Of a stretch of DNA of 64,000 nucleotides, positions 37,070-46,339 are shown piece after piece. The position numbers were made by a program, and so were the translations under genes. Origin of the DNA: CALBPI01 sp038529355 (lineage in GTDB: Bacteria; Pseudomonadota; Gammaproteobacteria; Steroidobacterales; Woeseiaceae); the NCBI GenBank assembly GCA_038529355.1, contig JBCBDU010000001.1:1-64000 (forward strand), written 5' to 3'. Every line of letters starts with the position of its first letter. Within the stretch, counting starts at the first letter, position 1. The notes under the pieces are model-generated. The model had not been told where the DNA came from, made no database searches, and saw only the letters and a list, made by a program, of their open reading frames with translations.

Positions 37070-38679
37070 AGCAATTGCTCAAGGGTTGCCAGCGTGTCCG
37101 CCTGCGCTGCCGACAGATCGCGCCGCCATCGACGGATCCGCGGAAAGCGCAGCGCAACGCCCGATTTGTGTCGTGTCGACTTCGCGATCGCCTCAAACGC
37201 CAGTTCGAACACCTGCACGGGCTCGACCGAGCGCACCGGACCAAAGCGCTCGCGCGTGTGCCGGCGAATCCATTTGTCGAGCTCGGCAATCTCGTCGTTA
37301 TTCAGACCGCTGTAGGCTTTGGCGATCGGCACCAGATCCTCGCCGCGCCAGACCGCAAACGTATAGTCCGTGTGCAGGTTGGCACGCCGGCCGTGACCCG
37401 CCTGTGCGTACAACATGACAGCGTCGACGGTGTGTGGCTCGATTTTCCACTTCCACCACACGCCGCGCTGACGACCGGTGCCATAGCGACTCTCACGCGC
37501 TTTGAGCATCAGCCCCTCCACACCGCGCGAGCGTGCCTGATCGCGCGCATCTGCGATGCCTTGCCAGTCCGGTGCCTGCACAAGCGGTGACAGCAGGAAC
37601 ACATCGTCATGCTGTTGCTTGAGTTGCTCTAGCGCACGCCGACGCTCGCGCAGCGGCCAGTCACGGATATCGTCACCGGCCAACTCCAGCAGGTCGTACG
37701 CTTGCAGCACGACCGGAAAATCGCTCAGCGTTTTTCGACCGGGCTTCTTGCGCCCGATGCGGCGCTGCATCGCCGCGAAACTCATGGGTGCAGCGTCCCG
37801 CCATGCCAGCAACTCCCCATCGATCACGGTGCCGTCAGGCAGCTCAGCGCTCGCCTGCACAATTTCAGGGAACTGGGTGCCGATCAAATCCTCGCCGCGC
37901 GACCACAAAAAGCTGTCTCCAGCGCGCCGGATCAATTGCGAGCGAATGCCATCCCATTTCCACTCGATCTGCCAATCAGCGACCGGCCCAAGCGCTTCGG
38001 CCACCTCATCGACTGACCAGTCGCCGGGTCGTTTTTCCAGCGGACTCGCCAGACAAAACGGATACGGCTGCGACAACGCCGTGGTGCCGTCATCAGCCCG
38101 CAGCAAGTCCCGCGCAAACGCGGCATCCGGCGTCCACTGCCCCATCATCCGATGCAGGATGACCGGTCGAGGCAAGTCCGCAACCTGCGCTAGCGCGGTT
38201 GCCAATAACGTTTGCGACACACCCACGCGCAGCGCGCCGGTGAGCAGCTTGTTGAAAATGTAACAGGCCTCGTACGGCAATCGCTGCCACCAACCGGTCA
38301 CATGCGCGCGCTTCGCATCGTCATCCATAGCGGCGATCGCTAAAATCTCAACGCTGACGAACTCATGCAACGCGCGCGTCGCCAACGCATCGTCAGTGCC
38401 GCGATCAGATAGCAACAACGCAATCGTTTCGGCAAGATCACCGACGCTTGCGTAGGTTTCCTCAACCAACCACGTCGGCAGCTCCGAGCACTGCGCTAAC
38501 CACGTGCGCAACTGCGCAGCGCCCACCAGTCGCTTGACGCGCCGACCAGACAGGAAAAAACTCGCCCAGGCGATGTCGGCCGGCGCCGCAGCACTCAGAT
38601 ACGCGACCATGGCCGCCACTTTGGCGCGCGTCGACGTGGTTTGGTCGAGCGTGCGATACAGGCGGATGAACTCAAGCAT
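37066..38679 (-). CDS. ATP-dependent DNA ligase (ligase-associated repair cluster)
   Basis: A 537-residue ATP-dependent DNA ligase, distinct from the essential NAD-dependent LigA. The adenylation motif is EWKWDGIR with Lys241 as AMP acceptor. DGELLAW, a FDLLE-like YDLLEL, EGLMLK and WWKWK supply motifs III to V. An N-terminal all-helical DNA-binding domain precedes them. ATG 38679 overlaps the exonuclease stop by 8 bases; the open frame upstream is inside the exonuclease gene. Expected to seal nicks made during repair. Confidence 0.92.
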   Translation of the reverse strand: MLEFIRLYRTLDQTTSTRAKVAAMVAYLSAAAPADIAWASFFLSGRRVKRLVGAAQLRTWLAQCSELPTWLVEETYASVGDLAETIALLLSDRGTDDALATRALHEFVSVEILAIAAMDDDAKRAHVTGWWQRLPYEACYIFNKLLTGALRVGVSQTLLATALAQVADLPRPVILHRMMGQWTPDAAFARDLLRADDGTTALSQPYPFCLASPLEKRPGDWSVDEVAEALGPVADWQIEWKWDGIRSQLIRRAGDSFLWSRGEDLIGTQFPEIVQASAELPDGTVIDGELLAWRDAAPMSFAAMQRRIGRKKPGRKTLSDFPVVLQAYDLLELAGDDIRDWPLRERRRALEQLKQQHDDVFLLSPLVQAPDWQGIADARDQARSRGVEGLMLKARESRYGTGRQRGVWWKWKIEPHTVDAVMLYAQAGHGRRANLHTDYTFAVWRGEDLVPIAKAYSGLNNDEIAELDKWIRRHTRERFGPVRSVEPVQVFELAFEAIAKSTRHKSGVALRFPRIRRWRRDLSAAQADTLATLEQLL

Positions 38680-39682
38680 CGGCAGGTTCACGCTCACGCA
38701 ACGCCAGCGGCGCCGCATCGACACCACGCTCGCGCAGCAGCCGCACCAGCGTGTCGGCATGACCATGCGTCAACAAGATCTTGCTGGCACCCACCTCGTC
38801 GATCGTGCGCAGCAGCGACGGCCAATCGGCGTGATCAGACAGCACGAAGCCGCGATCGTAGCCACGCCGACGACGATTGCCGCGCACCTGCATCCAGCCG
38901 GAACAAAATCCGGTAACGGCATCCTTGAAGCGCCGCATCCAGGTTGAGCCCGCTGCGCCGGGCGGCGCAATGATCAGCTCGCCGCTGTAGTCGCGCTTCT
39001 CGCGCAAATCGACTTTTTGCGTTGGCAGCATCTGTATGCCCGCGTCACGGTACAGTCGCGTGAGTTCGGCGACCGCGCCGTGTTCGAAGACCTGCGCGTC
39101 CGTGAGTCGGTTGAGCTCCGCCAGCACGCGTTGCGCCTTGCCGAACGCGTAGCAAAACAGCACGCTCGGCCGCGCCGCTGCGCGATTGGCTTGCCACCAC
39201 TCGAGAATCTGCTGCGCGACATCCGAAGACGCCGGCCAGCGGTAGATCGGCAAAGCAAAGGTAGCTTCGCTAATAAACGTATCGCACGGCAACACTTCAA
39301 ACGGGGCGCACGTCGGATCTGGATCGCGTTTGAAATCGCCGGTAGCGACCCACACCTGGCCGTCGCACTCCACGCGTACTTGCGCAGAACCCAGTACGTG
39401 ACCCGCCGGGTGCAAACTGACGCGTGTACGACCGAGCGTCAACGGCTCGCCGTAATCGACAGCGTCAATGCGCTGGTCGTCACCCAGACGTTTCTTCAGG
39501 ATCGGGACACTATCGCGATGCGCGATGTATCGCGCTGCCCCGCGGCGGGCATGATCGGCATGCGCGTGTGTGATGAGCGCCAGTTCGCTGGCGCGCATCG
39601 GATCAATGCAAAAGCCGCCAGCCGCGCACTCGAGACCGCGCCGGCTGGCTTCAATCAGCGGCGTCAACGTTGCGCAAGCCAC
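38672..39682 (-). CDS. ligase-associated exonuclease (metallo-beta-lactamase/CPSF-like)
   Basis: A 336-residue beta-CASP-type nuclease, first in the repair operon. HAHADH (39-44) is the metal-binding motif II; GDFKRDPDPT and SDHADW supply further metal ligands, and LLTHGHAD the later His. It is homologous to the SNM1/Artemis-like exonucleases linked to bacterial LigD-free ligase clusters. Together with the ligase, Lhr-like helicase and PdeM it makes the complete four-gene cluster. 22 bases separate it from the M48 peptidase gene. Confidence 0.9.
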   Translation of the reverse strand: MACATLTPLIEASRRGLECAAGGFCIDPMRASELALITHAHADHARRGAARYIAHRDSVPILKKRLGDDQRIDAVDYGEPLTLGRTRVSLHPAGHVLGSAQVRVECDGQVWVATGDFKRDPDPTCAPFEVLPCDTFISEATFALPIYRWPASSDVAQQILEWWQANRAAARPSVLFCYAFGKAQRVLAELNRLTDAQVFEHGAVAELTRLYRDAGIQMLPTQKVDLREKRDYSGELIIAPPGAAGSTWMRRFKDAVTGFCSGWMQVRGNRRRRGYDRGFVLSDHADWPSLLRTIDEVGASKILLTHGHADTLVRLLRERGVDAAPLALREREPADA

Positions 39683-39704
39683 GCCGCGTTAGCGACGTGG
39701 ATCA

Positions 39705-40532
39705 TCATTTTTGCGGCTTTTCAGGCTCGCGGATGTTCGGGCGTTTGCAGCTCGGCCGCCGCCCGGCTTGTTGCGCCTCGTTGTACAGCACCAACGCTTT
39801 GGGCATGTGCGTGATCAACTCGCTGATGCGTGTTTCGCCGCTTGGGTGCGTCGACAGAAATTCCGGTGGACCGTCTTCGTTGCCGGCCTGCATGTTCTGC
39901 CACAGCTTGACGCTCTCACGCGGATCGAAACCGGCATTCGCCATGAACAGCAAACCAACGGCATCCGCTTCGCTCTCCTGCCCGCGCGTAAATGGCAGCA
40001 ACAAACCCAGTTGCGAGCCAATCTGGATCGCCGTCGATGCGCTTTGCGCGGCAATCGGCGTGCTGCCGATGATGCCCGTTGCAATCTGACCGCCGGCGTT
40101 GATCGCCCGGGTCCGCGCGATCCGCTCGGCCGGGTGGCGTTCGGTCACGTGCGCCACCTCATGGCCGATGACCGCAGCCAGTTGGTGATCGTTTTTCGTA
40201 AACGGCAACAAGCCGGTATAGACGCTGATCTTGCCGCCGGGCAGCACGAACGCGTTCACCTGCGGCTGATCGAAAATGGCTAGCTCCCATTCGAACAACG
40301 CGGGATCGCCCTCCAGCGAGCCAACAACCGCTTCCGCGACACACGTGACGAAATCAATCGTGGCAGGATCTTGTGCCAACGGCACCTCGGACTGCAGTTT
40401 GTTGAAAGTCGCCTGACCATCAGCTTCCAGAGCACTGTCAGACACCAATGCGGCGCAGCCAGAGAGCGTTGTGGCCAGCACAGCGCCCATTACCGCACGG
40501 CGCAGCAGTTTCGGTTTCGTTCGCATCGTCAT
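39705..40532 (-). CDS. M48-family metallopeptidase lipoprotein
   Basis: A 275-residue zinc protease. The lipobox LSGC (Cys26) suggests an outer-membrane or periplasmic lipoprotein. HEVAH (124-128) plus a downstream ESEADAVGL Glu ligand define the M48 active site. It resembles the LoiP/YcaL-type quality-control peptidases rather than membrane HtpX. GAGGAG is 5 bases before the first ATG. It is followed by sohB on the same strand. Confidence 0.9.
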   Translation of the reverse strand: MTMRTKPKLLRRAVMGAVLATTLSGCAALVSDSALEADGQATFNKLQSEVPLAQDPATIDFVTCVAEAVVGSLEGDPALFEWELAIFDQPQVNAFVLPGGKISVYTGLLPFTKNDHQLAAVIGHEVAHVTERHPAERIARTRAINAGGQIATGIIGSTPIAAQSASTAIQIGSQLGLLLPFTRGQESEADAVGLLFMANAGFDPRESVKLWQNMQAGNEDGPPEFLSTHPSGETRISELITHMPKALVLYNEAQQAGRRPSCKRPNIREPEKPQK

Positions 40533-40557
40533 TTCAACTCCTCATCAGTCGCTGGCG

Positions 40558-41565
40558 CTAGCGGCCCGGCCACCATTGCGTCATGCCATCACGCAGCCGC
40601 CCAACCGTGCTGTCCACGGCGCCCATCAGCTTTTCCTGCAACGGCTGGCGGATTTCATAGTTGACCGTGAACACGTCACGCGCCTCATACGCCGCCGTCA
40701 ACAACGCATCACTCGTGCTGATACTATCTATCAGACCCAATTCAAGCGCCTGTGTTCCGTACCAGTGCTCGCCGGTCGCCACTGTGTCGATATCCAGTGT
40801 CGGACGGTAGCGCGTAACGGCGTCCTTGAACAGCTTGTGGATATCCTCTAACTCAGACTTCAGTTTGGCGCGGTCTTCGTCTGTATTTTTGCCGAACATC
40901 GTCACAGTACGCTTGTATTGGCCGGCTGTGATTTGTTCAAACTCCACCCCTTTGTCATCGAGCAGGCGGTGAAAATTCGGCAATTGCGCGATGACGCCGA
41001 TCGAGCCCACGATCGCAAACGGCGCGGCAACGATCTCGTTGGCGATACAGGCCATCAGGTAGCCACCGCTGGCAGCAACGCGATCGACTGCCACCGTCAG
41101 GTGCAAACCGGCATCACGCACGCGCGCAAGCTGCGCTGCCGCGAGGCCATGTTCATGCACGACGCCGCCCGGATTCTCGAGCCGCACGAGCACATGATCC
41201 TGTTCATCTGCAACCGCAAGAATGGTCGAAACCTCCTCGCGCAGGGAAGCGACTGCTTGCGCCCGGATGTCACCCTTGAAATCGACGACAAACGTCCGCG
41301 GCTGCTCGCTGACCTGCTTTTTGTCGATTTTGTTTTGCGCTTTGCGCTGCTTCTTCAACAGCTTGCGCGTCGCCGGATCACTGACAGCGCTGCGCAAACG
41401 GTTACTGGTGTCGCGGTATTTCTTGTTGAGCTTTTCAACCCGCAAGGTCTCGTTGGATTGCTGGCGGCGCGAGGCGGCTGCAATCACCGCAACGACAGCC
41501 GCAATCGCGACGACCAGCGTCAGCGCTTTGGCAAAGAACAGGGAAAAATCGGCAAACCAGGCCAT
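40558..41565 (-). CDS. sohB: signal peptide peptidase-like protease SohB
   Basis: A 335-residue S49-family inner-membrane protease. An N-terminal membrane helix (about 10-30) is followed by a charged segment and the protease domain. Ser166 (in VAASGGYLMAC) and Lys218 (AGQYKRT) are the catalytic dyad. The length is as in E. coli SohB (349). ATG shares the A of the lipA TGA (TGATG), so lipA and sohB are translationally coupled. The substrates are unknown. Confidence 0.92.
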   Translation of the reverse strand: MAWFADFSLFFAKALTLVVAIAAVVAVIAAASRRQQSNETLRVEKLNKKYRDTSNRLRSAVSDPATRKLLKKQRKAQNKIDKKQVSEQPRTFVVDFKGDIRAQAVASLREEVSTILAVADEQDHVLVRLENPGGVVHEHGLAAAQLARVRDAGLHLTVAVDRVAASGGYLMACIANEIVAAPFAIVGSIGVIAQLPNFHRLLDDKGVEFEQITAGQYKRTVTMFGKNTDEDRAKLKSELEDIHKLFKDAVTRYRPTLDIDTVATGEHWYGTQALELGLIDSISTSDALLTAAYEARDVFTVNYEIRQPLQEKLMGAVDSTVGRLRDGMTQWWPGR

Positions 41566-42590
41566 CAGCGTTGCCCACCGTCAGCGGCGGCATCAAAACC
41601 AACGTTGTTTTTCTCCAGAACACGTTCCGCCCGATAGCTCGAGCGCACCAGCGGGCCGGACACCACTTCCAGGAAACCGCGCGCAAGCCCTGCCTCGCGA
41701 TAGCGGTTGAACTCGTCAGGAGTGACGTAGCGTTCGATCGGCAGGTGATTCACCGTTGGCCGAAGGTATTGGCCGAATGTAACGATGTCACAGCCGATCT
41801 CTGCCAGGTCATCCATCGTGCGCATGATCTCGTCGTCGGTTTCGCCCAGACCCAGCATCAAACTGGTTTTCGTCAGAATATCGGGACGATAGCGCTTGGC
41901 AAAACCCAACACTCCCAGCGTCTGCCGGTAACCGGCGCGCGGGTCACGCACCGGATGGGTCAGCCGTTCAACGGTTTCAACGTTCTGCGCAAACACTTCC
42001 AGACCCGAGTCCAGCAGCAACGCCACGTGCGCCTCGACGCCATTGAAATCGGGCGTCAGCGCTTCCACGGCGCAGTGTGGGGTCAGCGCTTTGATCGCTC
42101 GCACGCAAGCAGCGTAATGCCCGGCGCCCCCGTCGGGAAGATCATCACGATCCACCGACGTCAACACCACGTACTTTAGTCCCATCGACTCGACAGCGAG
42201 CGCCGTGTTCTGCGGCTCCTCAGCATCGAGCCAGCCTTTCGGATTGCCCGTATCGACGGCGCAAAACTGGCACGCACGCGTACACACGCTGCCCATCACC
42301 ATGATCGTCGCCGTGCCCGCATTCCAGCACTCGCCGATGTTCGGGCACATGGACTCCTCACAAACGGTGCTCAGACGCTTTTCCTTGACGGTCTGTTTGA
42401 CCGCGGAGAATTTGGCGCCTGAAGGCATCTTGGCGCGCAACCACTTCGGCTTGCGGCCGACTTCGGCAGCGCTGCGATCGGCGCGTTGTTTGACGCCATT
42501 CTTGATCGCGTTGAAGCCCTGTTCGGTTTGAAATTTACTGCCACTGGTGACAATGGGAATGCCACGCAACGTCTTGGTCGGATCTGCCAT
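41565..42590 (-). CDS. lipA: lipoyl synthase LipA
   Basis: A radical-SAM enzyme inserting sulfur into octanoyl groups on lipoyl domains. The auxiliary cluster is Cys77-Cys82-Cys88 (CEESMCPNIGEC), and the radical-SAM cluster is Cys103-Cys107-Cys110 (CTRACQFC). Later motifs are TSVDRDDLPDGG, ETV.RLTHPVRDP, and the C-terminal RSSYRAE. ATG 42590 gives 341 residues, usual for LipA; the longer frame upstream has no homology. No lipB is in the window, and the divergent DUF2797 gene lies 90 bases away. Confidence 0.95.
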   Translation of the reverse strand: MADPTKTLRGIPIVTSGSKFQTEQGFNAIKNGVKQRADRSAAEVGRKPKWLRAKMPSGAKFSAVKQTVKEKRLSTVCEESMCPNIGECWNAGTATIMVMGSVCTRACQFCAVDTGNPKGWLDAEEPQNTALAVESMGLKYVVLTSVDRDDLPDGGAGHYAACVRAIKALTPHCAVEALTPDFNGVEAHVALLLDSGLEVFAQNVETVERLTHPVRDPRAGYRQTLGVLGFAKRYRPDILTKTSLMLGLGETDDEIMRTMDDLAEIGCDIVTFGQYLRPTVNHLPIERYVTPDEFNRYREAGLARGFLEVVSGPLVRSSYRAERVLEKNNVGFDAAADGGQR

Positions 42591-42680
42591 GTTGCCACTG
42601 CGCCTCGGTGTCTGATCGGGTATTGTCTCACGTTGGCGCCCGCCCACGGTAGCGCCACACGGTTGAGACATGAGGCCAAA

Positions 42681-43523
42681 ATGAGCGAAATACAGGGGCA
42701 TGCCCGCAAGATGCTTGCCGAAAACGACGATCCGGTCGCCTACACGATGCGCCTCGACGATGCGCGCGTGCCAATGAACGAACTGATCGGCAAGCGGGTT
42801 GCGCTCAGTTTCACTGGCAACATTCATTGTCAGAATTGCGGCAGAAAAACGAAAAAAAGCTATAGCCAGGGCTATTGCTTCCCGTGCAGCCAAAGACTCG
42901 CGGCGTGCGATATGTGCATTGTGCGGCCGCACACTTGTCATTTCGACGCAGGCACGTGTCGTGAGCCCGACTGGGGTCTAAAACACTGTTTTCAGGATCA
43001 TTTTGTCTACGTATCCAACACGTCCGGGCTGAAAGTAGGCATCACGCGGCAGGATCAGCTGCCAACGCGCTGGATCGATCAGGGCGCAACCCAGGCCCTG
43101 CCGATTTTCCGCACCCGCTCGCGGCACGTTGCCGGCATGCTCGAGAAGGCCATCGGCGCGCATGTCAGCGACAGAACCGATTGGCGGCGCATGCTCAAGG
43201 GCGATGCCGATGATCGCGAGCTATGCGCGGAGCGGGATCGATTGCTGGGTCTTGCCGCTGATGACATTGCCTCGGTGCAGGAGCAGTTCGCAGGACGTTT
43301 TGACGGTGAGGCGCCGTTTGTTGCGCTGCAAGATGACACCGTGTCACTGCGCTATCCGGTGAGCGCTTGGCCGGAGAAGGTGAAGGCACACAATCTGGAC
43401 AAGCAACCGCAAGTTGACGCAACGCTCGTCGGCATCAAGGGTCAGTACCTGATTTTCGACGATGGGGTGCTCAACGTACGCAAATACACCGCCTATGAGC
43501 TCGCCTTATCGACCAGCGTGTAA
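42681..43523 (+). CDS. DUF2797 domain protein
   Basis: A 280-residue protein with an N-terminal Cys-rich region: CQNCGRKTKKSYSQGYCFPC then CDMCIVRPHTCHF and GTC, suggesting a zinc-binding module. HFVYVSNTSGLKVGITRQ resembles a GIY-YIG-like beta element (YVS...KVGIT), with a following QLPTRWIDQGAT motif typical of DUF2797. The role is unknown. ATG 42681 has GAGG 7 bases upstream. It is divergent from lipA, spaced by 90 bases. The open frame upstream of the ATG is not conserved. Confidence 0.85.
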   Translation: MSEIQGHARKMLAENDDPVAYTMRLDDARVPMNELIGKRVALSFTGNIHCQNCGRKTKKSYSQGYCFPCSQRLAACDMCIVRPHTCHFDAGTCREPDWGLKHCFQDHFVYVSNTSGLKVGITRQDQLPTRWIDQGATQALPIFRTRSRHVAGMLEKAIGAHVSDRTDWRRMLKGDADDRELCAERDRLLGLAADDIASVQEQFAGRFDGEAPFVALQDDTVSLRYPVSAWPEKVKAHNLDKQPQVDATLVGIKGQYLIFDDGVLNVRKYTAYELALSTSV

Positions 43524-43554
43524 ACGTTTGCAAGATCCGTGCGATGACGCGGGC

Positions 43555-43580
43555 AAAAAAAGAGCCCGGGGTTGCCGGGC
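43555..43580 (-). terminator. Rho-independent terminator for the 65-residue gene
   Basis: Read on the minus strand this is a 6-bp GC stem (GCCCGG...CCGGGC, loop CAACC, bases 43564-43580) followed by TC and seven T (43555-43561). The T run is on the minus-strand side only, so it terminates leftward transcription from the gene at 43618. It does not look like a terminator for the rightward DUF2797 gene. Confidence 0.85.
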
Positions 43581-43617
43581 CAATCAGGGGGATTCAGGGG
43601 TCGTCAATGCGTCGCTG

Positions 43618-43815
43618 CTAGTGCAGGCGATACCAGTTCACTAGCGATAGCTGATCAATATCCAGGTCGAAGCGCTCGGCGAGCATATGCTCGATATCTA
43701 CTGCGCTGATACCGGCGGGATCACCACGCTTGAGCTCAACGATGCCGCTGAACACGTTGTTGCGGTGCATGCTCGAGGCATCGACCTGAAACTGAGTGTA
43801 GAACTTAGTGACCAT
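43618..43815 (-). CDS. 65-residue hypothetical protein
   Basis: A small protein beginning MVTKFYTQFQVDASSMHRNN with a mixed hydrophobic core (VFSGIVELKRGDP, DIEHMLAERFDLDIDQLSLV) and ending in Asn-Trp-Tyr. No membrane segment or known motif. A good terminator lies 40 bases after its stop, strong evidence that this short frame is a gene. No clear Shine-Dalgarno sequence is seen before the ATG. It is divergent from the OmpA-family gene. I do not recognise the family. Confidence 0.7.
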   Translation of the reverse strand: MVTKFYTQFQVDASSMHRNNVFSGIVELKRGDPAGISAVDIEHMLAERFDLDIDQLSLVNWYRLH

Positions 43816-43953
43816 GTGTGCAGGTTAGACATATGTCATCTTACGCGCTGTGACCGGACGCACATTCTGGCAAGTCCACCTGCCGGCGACAGTTGCAGCC
43901 GCAGCAGGGGGCAGCGACAATTGTCGATTGAAAATCACCGGCGGAGTGCTGCC

Positions 43954-45414
43954 ATGCCTGTTTCAATCAGATTTCGTCTGGGTTTTGCCCTGTGCCTCAC
44001 CGCCTTGCTGGCGATGAACGCCGGCGCACAAGAGGCGCTGCGCGAAAGCCTGTTTGCCGAGGCCGATGCCGCCTATACGGCCGCTCGCGAAGCCAACGCC
44101 GCAATGTTGGCGCCTCGCAACTACGAGCGCGGGCAAAAAGCCTATGCCAGCGCCGAGGAAGCGTTGGAGCGCGGCCGCAATGTCGAAACGGTGCGCAACC
44201 GGCTTGCCGACGCCAAAGCACGCTTTAACGAAGCCGTTGCATCAGCCGATATCGCCAGGCCGGTATTGGCCAATGCGATGAAAACACGCAGCAATGCCGA
44301 AGCGGCCGATGCGTCACTGCTATCACAGCCGATTTGGGCAGACGCTGAAGACAAGCTGGCCAGCGCAATTCGCGAGCTCGAGCGCGGTGATCTGAAAGAT
44401 GGCAAGCGCTACACACTGGAAGCTGAGAGCCTGTATCGAGACGCCGAGCTCGGTGCGATCAAGACGCGCTATCTAAGCGAGACGCGCCAGTTGCTTGCCG
44501 ATGCAGAGCGCGGTCGTGTTGCGCGCTACGCGCCGAAAACGCTGGCGAAATCGCGCGCGCTGCTGGCAAGAGCCGAAAAAGAGCTGAACGAGAACCGCTA
44601 CGACACCGACCTGCCGCGCAATCTCGCGCAGCAAGCAAACTACGAGGCGCGGCATGCGATTTATCTCGCCGAAGTCGTGCGTAAGGTGCGCGATGATGAT
44701 CTGACGGTGGAAGAGCTGGTACTGAGCTGGGAGCAGCCGCTCGCGGCGATTGCCGGCGCTGCCGACGTTGTGCCGAATCTTGCCAGTGGTGGTGAGGCAC
44801 TCGGCACCGAGCTTGCCGACGTTGTCACCGAGCTGCGCGCCAGCAACCAGGCGCTGGGGCAACAGCTGAACGAATCGGAAGCGCGCGCCAACGAAATGGC
44901 CGAAGAAATTCGCTTGCTGGATGAAAAGCTCGGCGGCGCAACCGTCGAACGCACCGCCTTGATGCAACGGCTGCAACGCCAGGCGCGCATCAAGGAACAA
45001 TTTGAGACCGTGGAGCAGATGTTCACACGCGATCAGGCGACAGTGTTCCGCGAAGGTGACAACATCACACTGCGACTCGTCGGCCTGAGCTTTGACAGCG
45101 GCAAGTCAACGATAGACGCCAGCTACTTTCCGCTGCTCGAGCAGGTCGAGAACGCGATCGACGTGTTCCCGCGCTCGAGAATCATCGTTGAGGGGCATAC
45201 CGACTCCTACGGCAGTGACTCATCGAACGAGGCACTGTCGCAAGCGCGCGCTGATGCGGTGCAGCAATACATGCTCAACGCAATGCGTATCCCCAGCTCG
45301 CGCGTCACAGCGACTGGCTACGGTGAATCGCGTCCGATTGCCAACAACGAAACCGGTGACGGGCGTGCGCGCAACCGCCGCATTGATATCGTGATCCAGC
45401 CGCAACTGCAGTAA
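43954..45414 (+). CDS. OmpA-family protein with DUF4398-like/coiled-coil region
   Basis: A 486-residue envelope protein. Signal peptide (MPVSIRFRLGFALCLTALLA, cleavage after NAGA) is followed by about 300 residues of Ala/Glu/Arg-rich helix (EADAAYTAAREANAAML, KAYASAEEALE) resembling DUF4398 and long coiled coils. The C-terminal OmpA domain (FDSGKSTID, IIVEGHTDSYGSDS, ARNRRIDIVI) binds peptidoglycan. GGAG is 8 bases before ATG 43954. The open frame upstream reaches 43687 but lies opposite the 65-residue gene. A structural tether between cell wall and outer membrane is inferred. Confidence 0.88.
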   Translation: MPVSIRFRLGFALCLTALLAMNAGAQEALRESLFAEADAAYTAAREANAAMLAPRNYERGQKAYASAEEALERGRNVETVRNRLADAKARFNEAVASADIARPVLANAMKTRSNAEAADASLLSQPIWADAEDKLASAIRELERGDLKDGKRYTLEAESLYRDAELGAIKTRYLSETRQLLADAERGRVARYAPKTLAKSRALLARAEKELNENRYDTDLPRNLAQQANYEARHAIYLAEVVRKVRDDDLTVEELVLSWEQPLAAIAGAADVVPNLASGGEALGTELADVVTELRASNQALGQQLNESEARANEMAEEIRLLDEKLGGATVERTALMQRLQRQARIKEQFETVEQMFTRDQATVFREGDNITLRLVGLSFDSGKSTIDASYFPLLEQVENAIDVFPRSRIIVEGHTDSYGSDSSNEALSQARADAVQQYMLNAMRIPSSRVTATGYGESRPIANNETGDGRARNRRIDIVIQPQLQ

Positions 45415-45427
45415 TCGTTGCGGCGGG

Positions 45428-46336
45428 CTACGCCGGCGCATCGTGCTGGCGCCACCAGTCGGCGATCAGGCCGGCGGTGGTTTCGTTCACGAGGTAGCCG
45501 TATTCGCTGTGCACCAGCAAACGGCCGTTCTCGCGGTAGTGGTTGATTACATCGTAGTCTTCGATGGATGACACCAGCCCGGCGTCGAGCATCTCGGCGT
45601 AATCGCGACGCATGCGCCGATCGAGCGCGGTCAATTCACCAATGGCCACGCAGTTGACCCAGCGCCGGATGTTATCCGGATAGCGGGCAACACCGGTTTC
45701 GGACCGACCCTTGATACCGCGCTGAATCACCCGATTACCGAGCGGGCTGCCCAGCGTCATCAGCACATCGACCTGCAGCGGGTGCTGACGCTCGCGCGAC
45801 AGCCCCCATAGAGCATCCCACGCGATGACCGAACCCAAACTATGACCGATTAACAACACCGGACGCCCGGCCGTATGCGCTGCGATCAGTTTTTCCTCAA
45901 GATCGGCACGCACCGTATCCGCGATACCGTTGTCATTGGTGACATAGCGCTGCACGTCGCGCAGCGTCACACGCATATCAGCATTGGCCAGACGCGACGC
46001 CAGGAACGGCACCGCATCAATGGCCAGATACGCCGCGCGCCTTACTCGCGTTGCAAACGCATTCGCTTCGCGCACGTCCGTAGTCGTCGGCGCCGGTTGC
46101 GCGATTAACTGCGCAATGCCGGGCAGATCGATCGCGATGTCTCGATAGGTCTTGTAGAACGCGTAAGTCCAGCTGGTGCGCACAAAACTATCGGGCGCCG
46201 CCTGCAACCGCTCGGCAACGGGTGGATCAACGCGACGCAAGCCCTCCACCAGACATCGCAGCAATGCATCGTGATGCTGCGCGGGTGCTGGCTTTGGCTT
46301 CATGCCTGGCACAAAAAGAATCAGCGGTTTGGTCAA
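45428..46336 (-). CDS. alpha/beta-hydrolase domain protein
   Basis: A 302-residue predicted lipase/esterase-like protein. LILFVPGMKPKPAP provides the N-terminal oxyanion strand, and LLIGHSLGSVIAWDAL holds the nucleophile Ser in GHSLG. The following Asp and the C-terminal His (in LVHSEYGYLV or DVINHY) are plausible but not certain. LMTLGSPLGNRVIQRG resembles lipase-like proteins that act on membrane or surface lipids. The substrate is unknown. It lies 3 bases downstream of the EamA transporter, on the same strand, and may share the Bat transcript. Confidence 0.8.
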   Translation of the reverse strand: MTKPLILFVPGMKPKPAPAQHHDALLRCLVEGLRRVDPPVAERLQAAPDSFVRTSWTYAFYKTYRDIAIDLPGIAQLIAQPAPTTTDVREANAFATRVRRAAYLAIDAVPFLASRLANADMRVTLRDVQRYVTNDNGIADTVRADLEEKLIAAHTAGRPVLLIGHSLGSVIAWDALWGLSRERQHPLQVDVLMTLGSPLGNRVIQRGIKGRSETGVARYPDNIRRWVNCVAIGELTALDRRMRRDYAEMLDAGLVSSIEDYDVINHYRENGRLLVHSEYGYLVNETTAGLIADWWRQHDAPA

Positions 46337-46339
46337 TGC

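Noticed and set aside
36892..37590. Plus-strand frame of 232 codons across helicase and ligase genes
   Set aside because: It is opposite two well-conserved repair genes and has no recognisable domain.
43687..43953. Upstream extension of the OmpA-family gene
   Set aside because: It lies opposite the 65-residue gene, and a signal peptide with a good ribosome-binding site starts at 43954.
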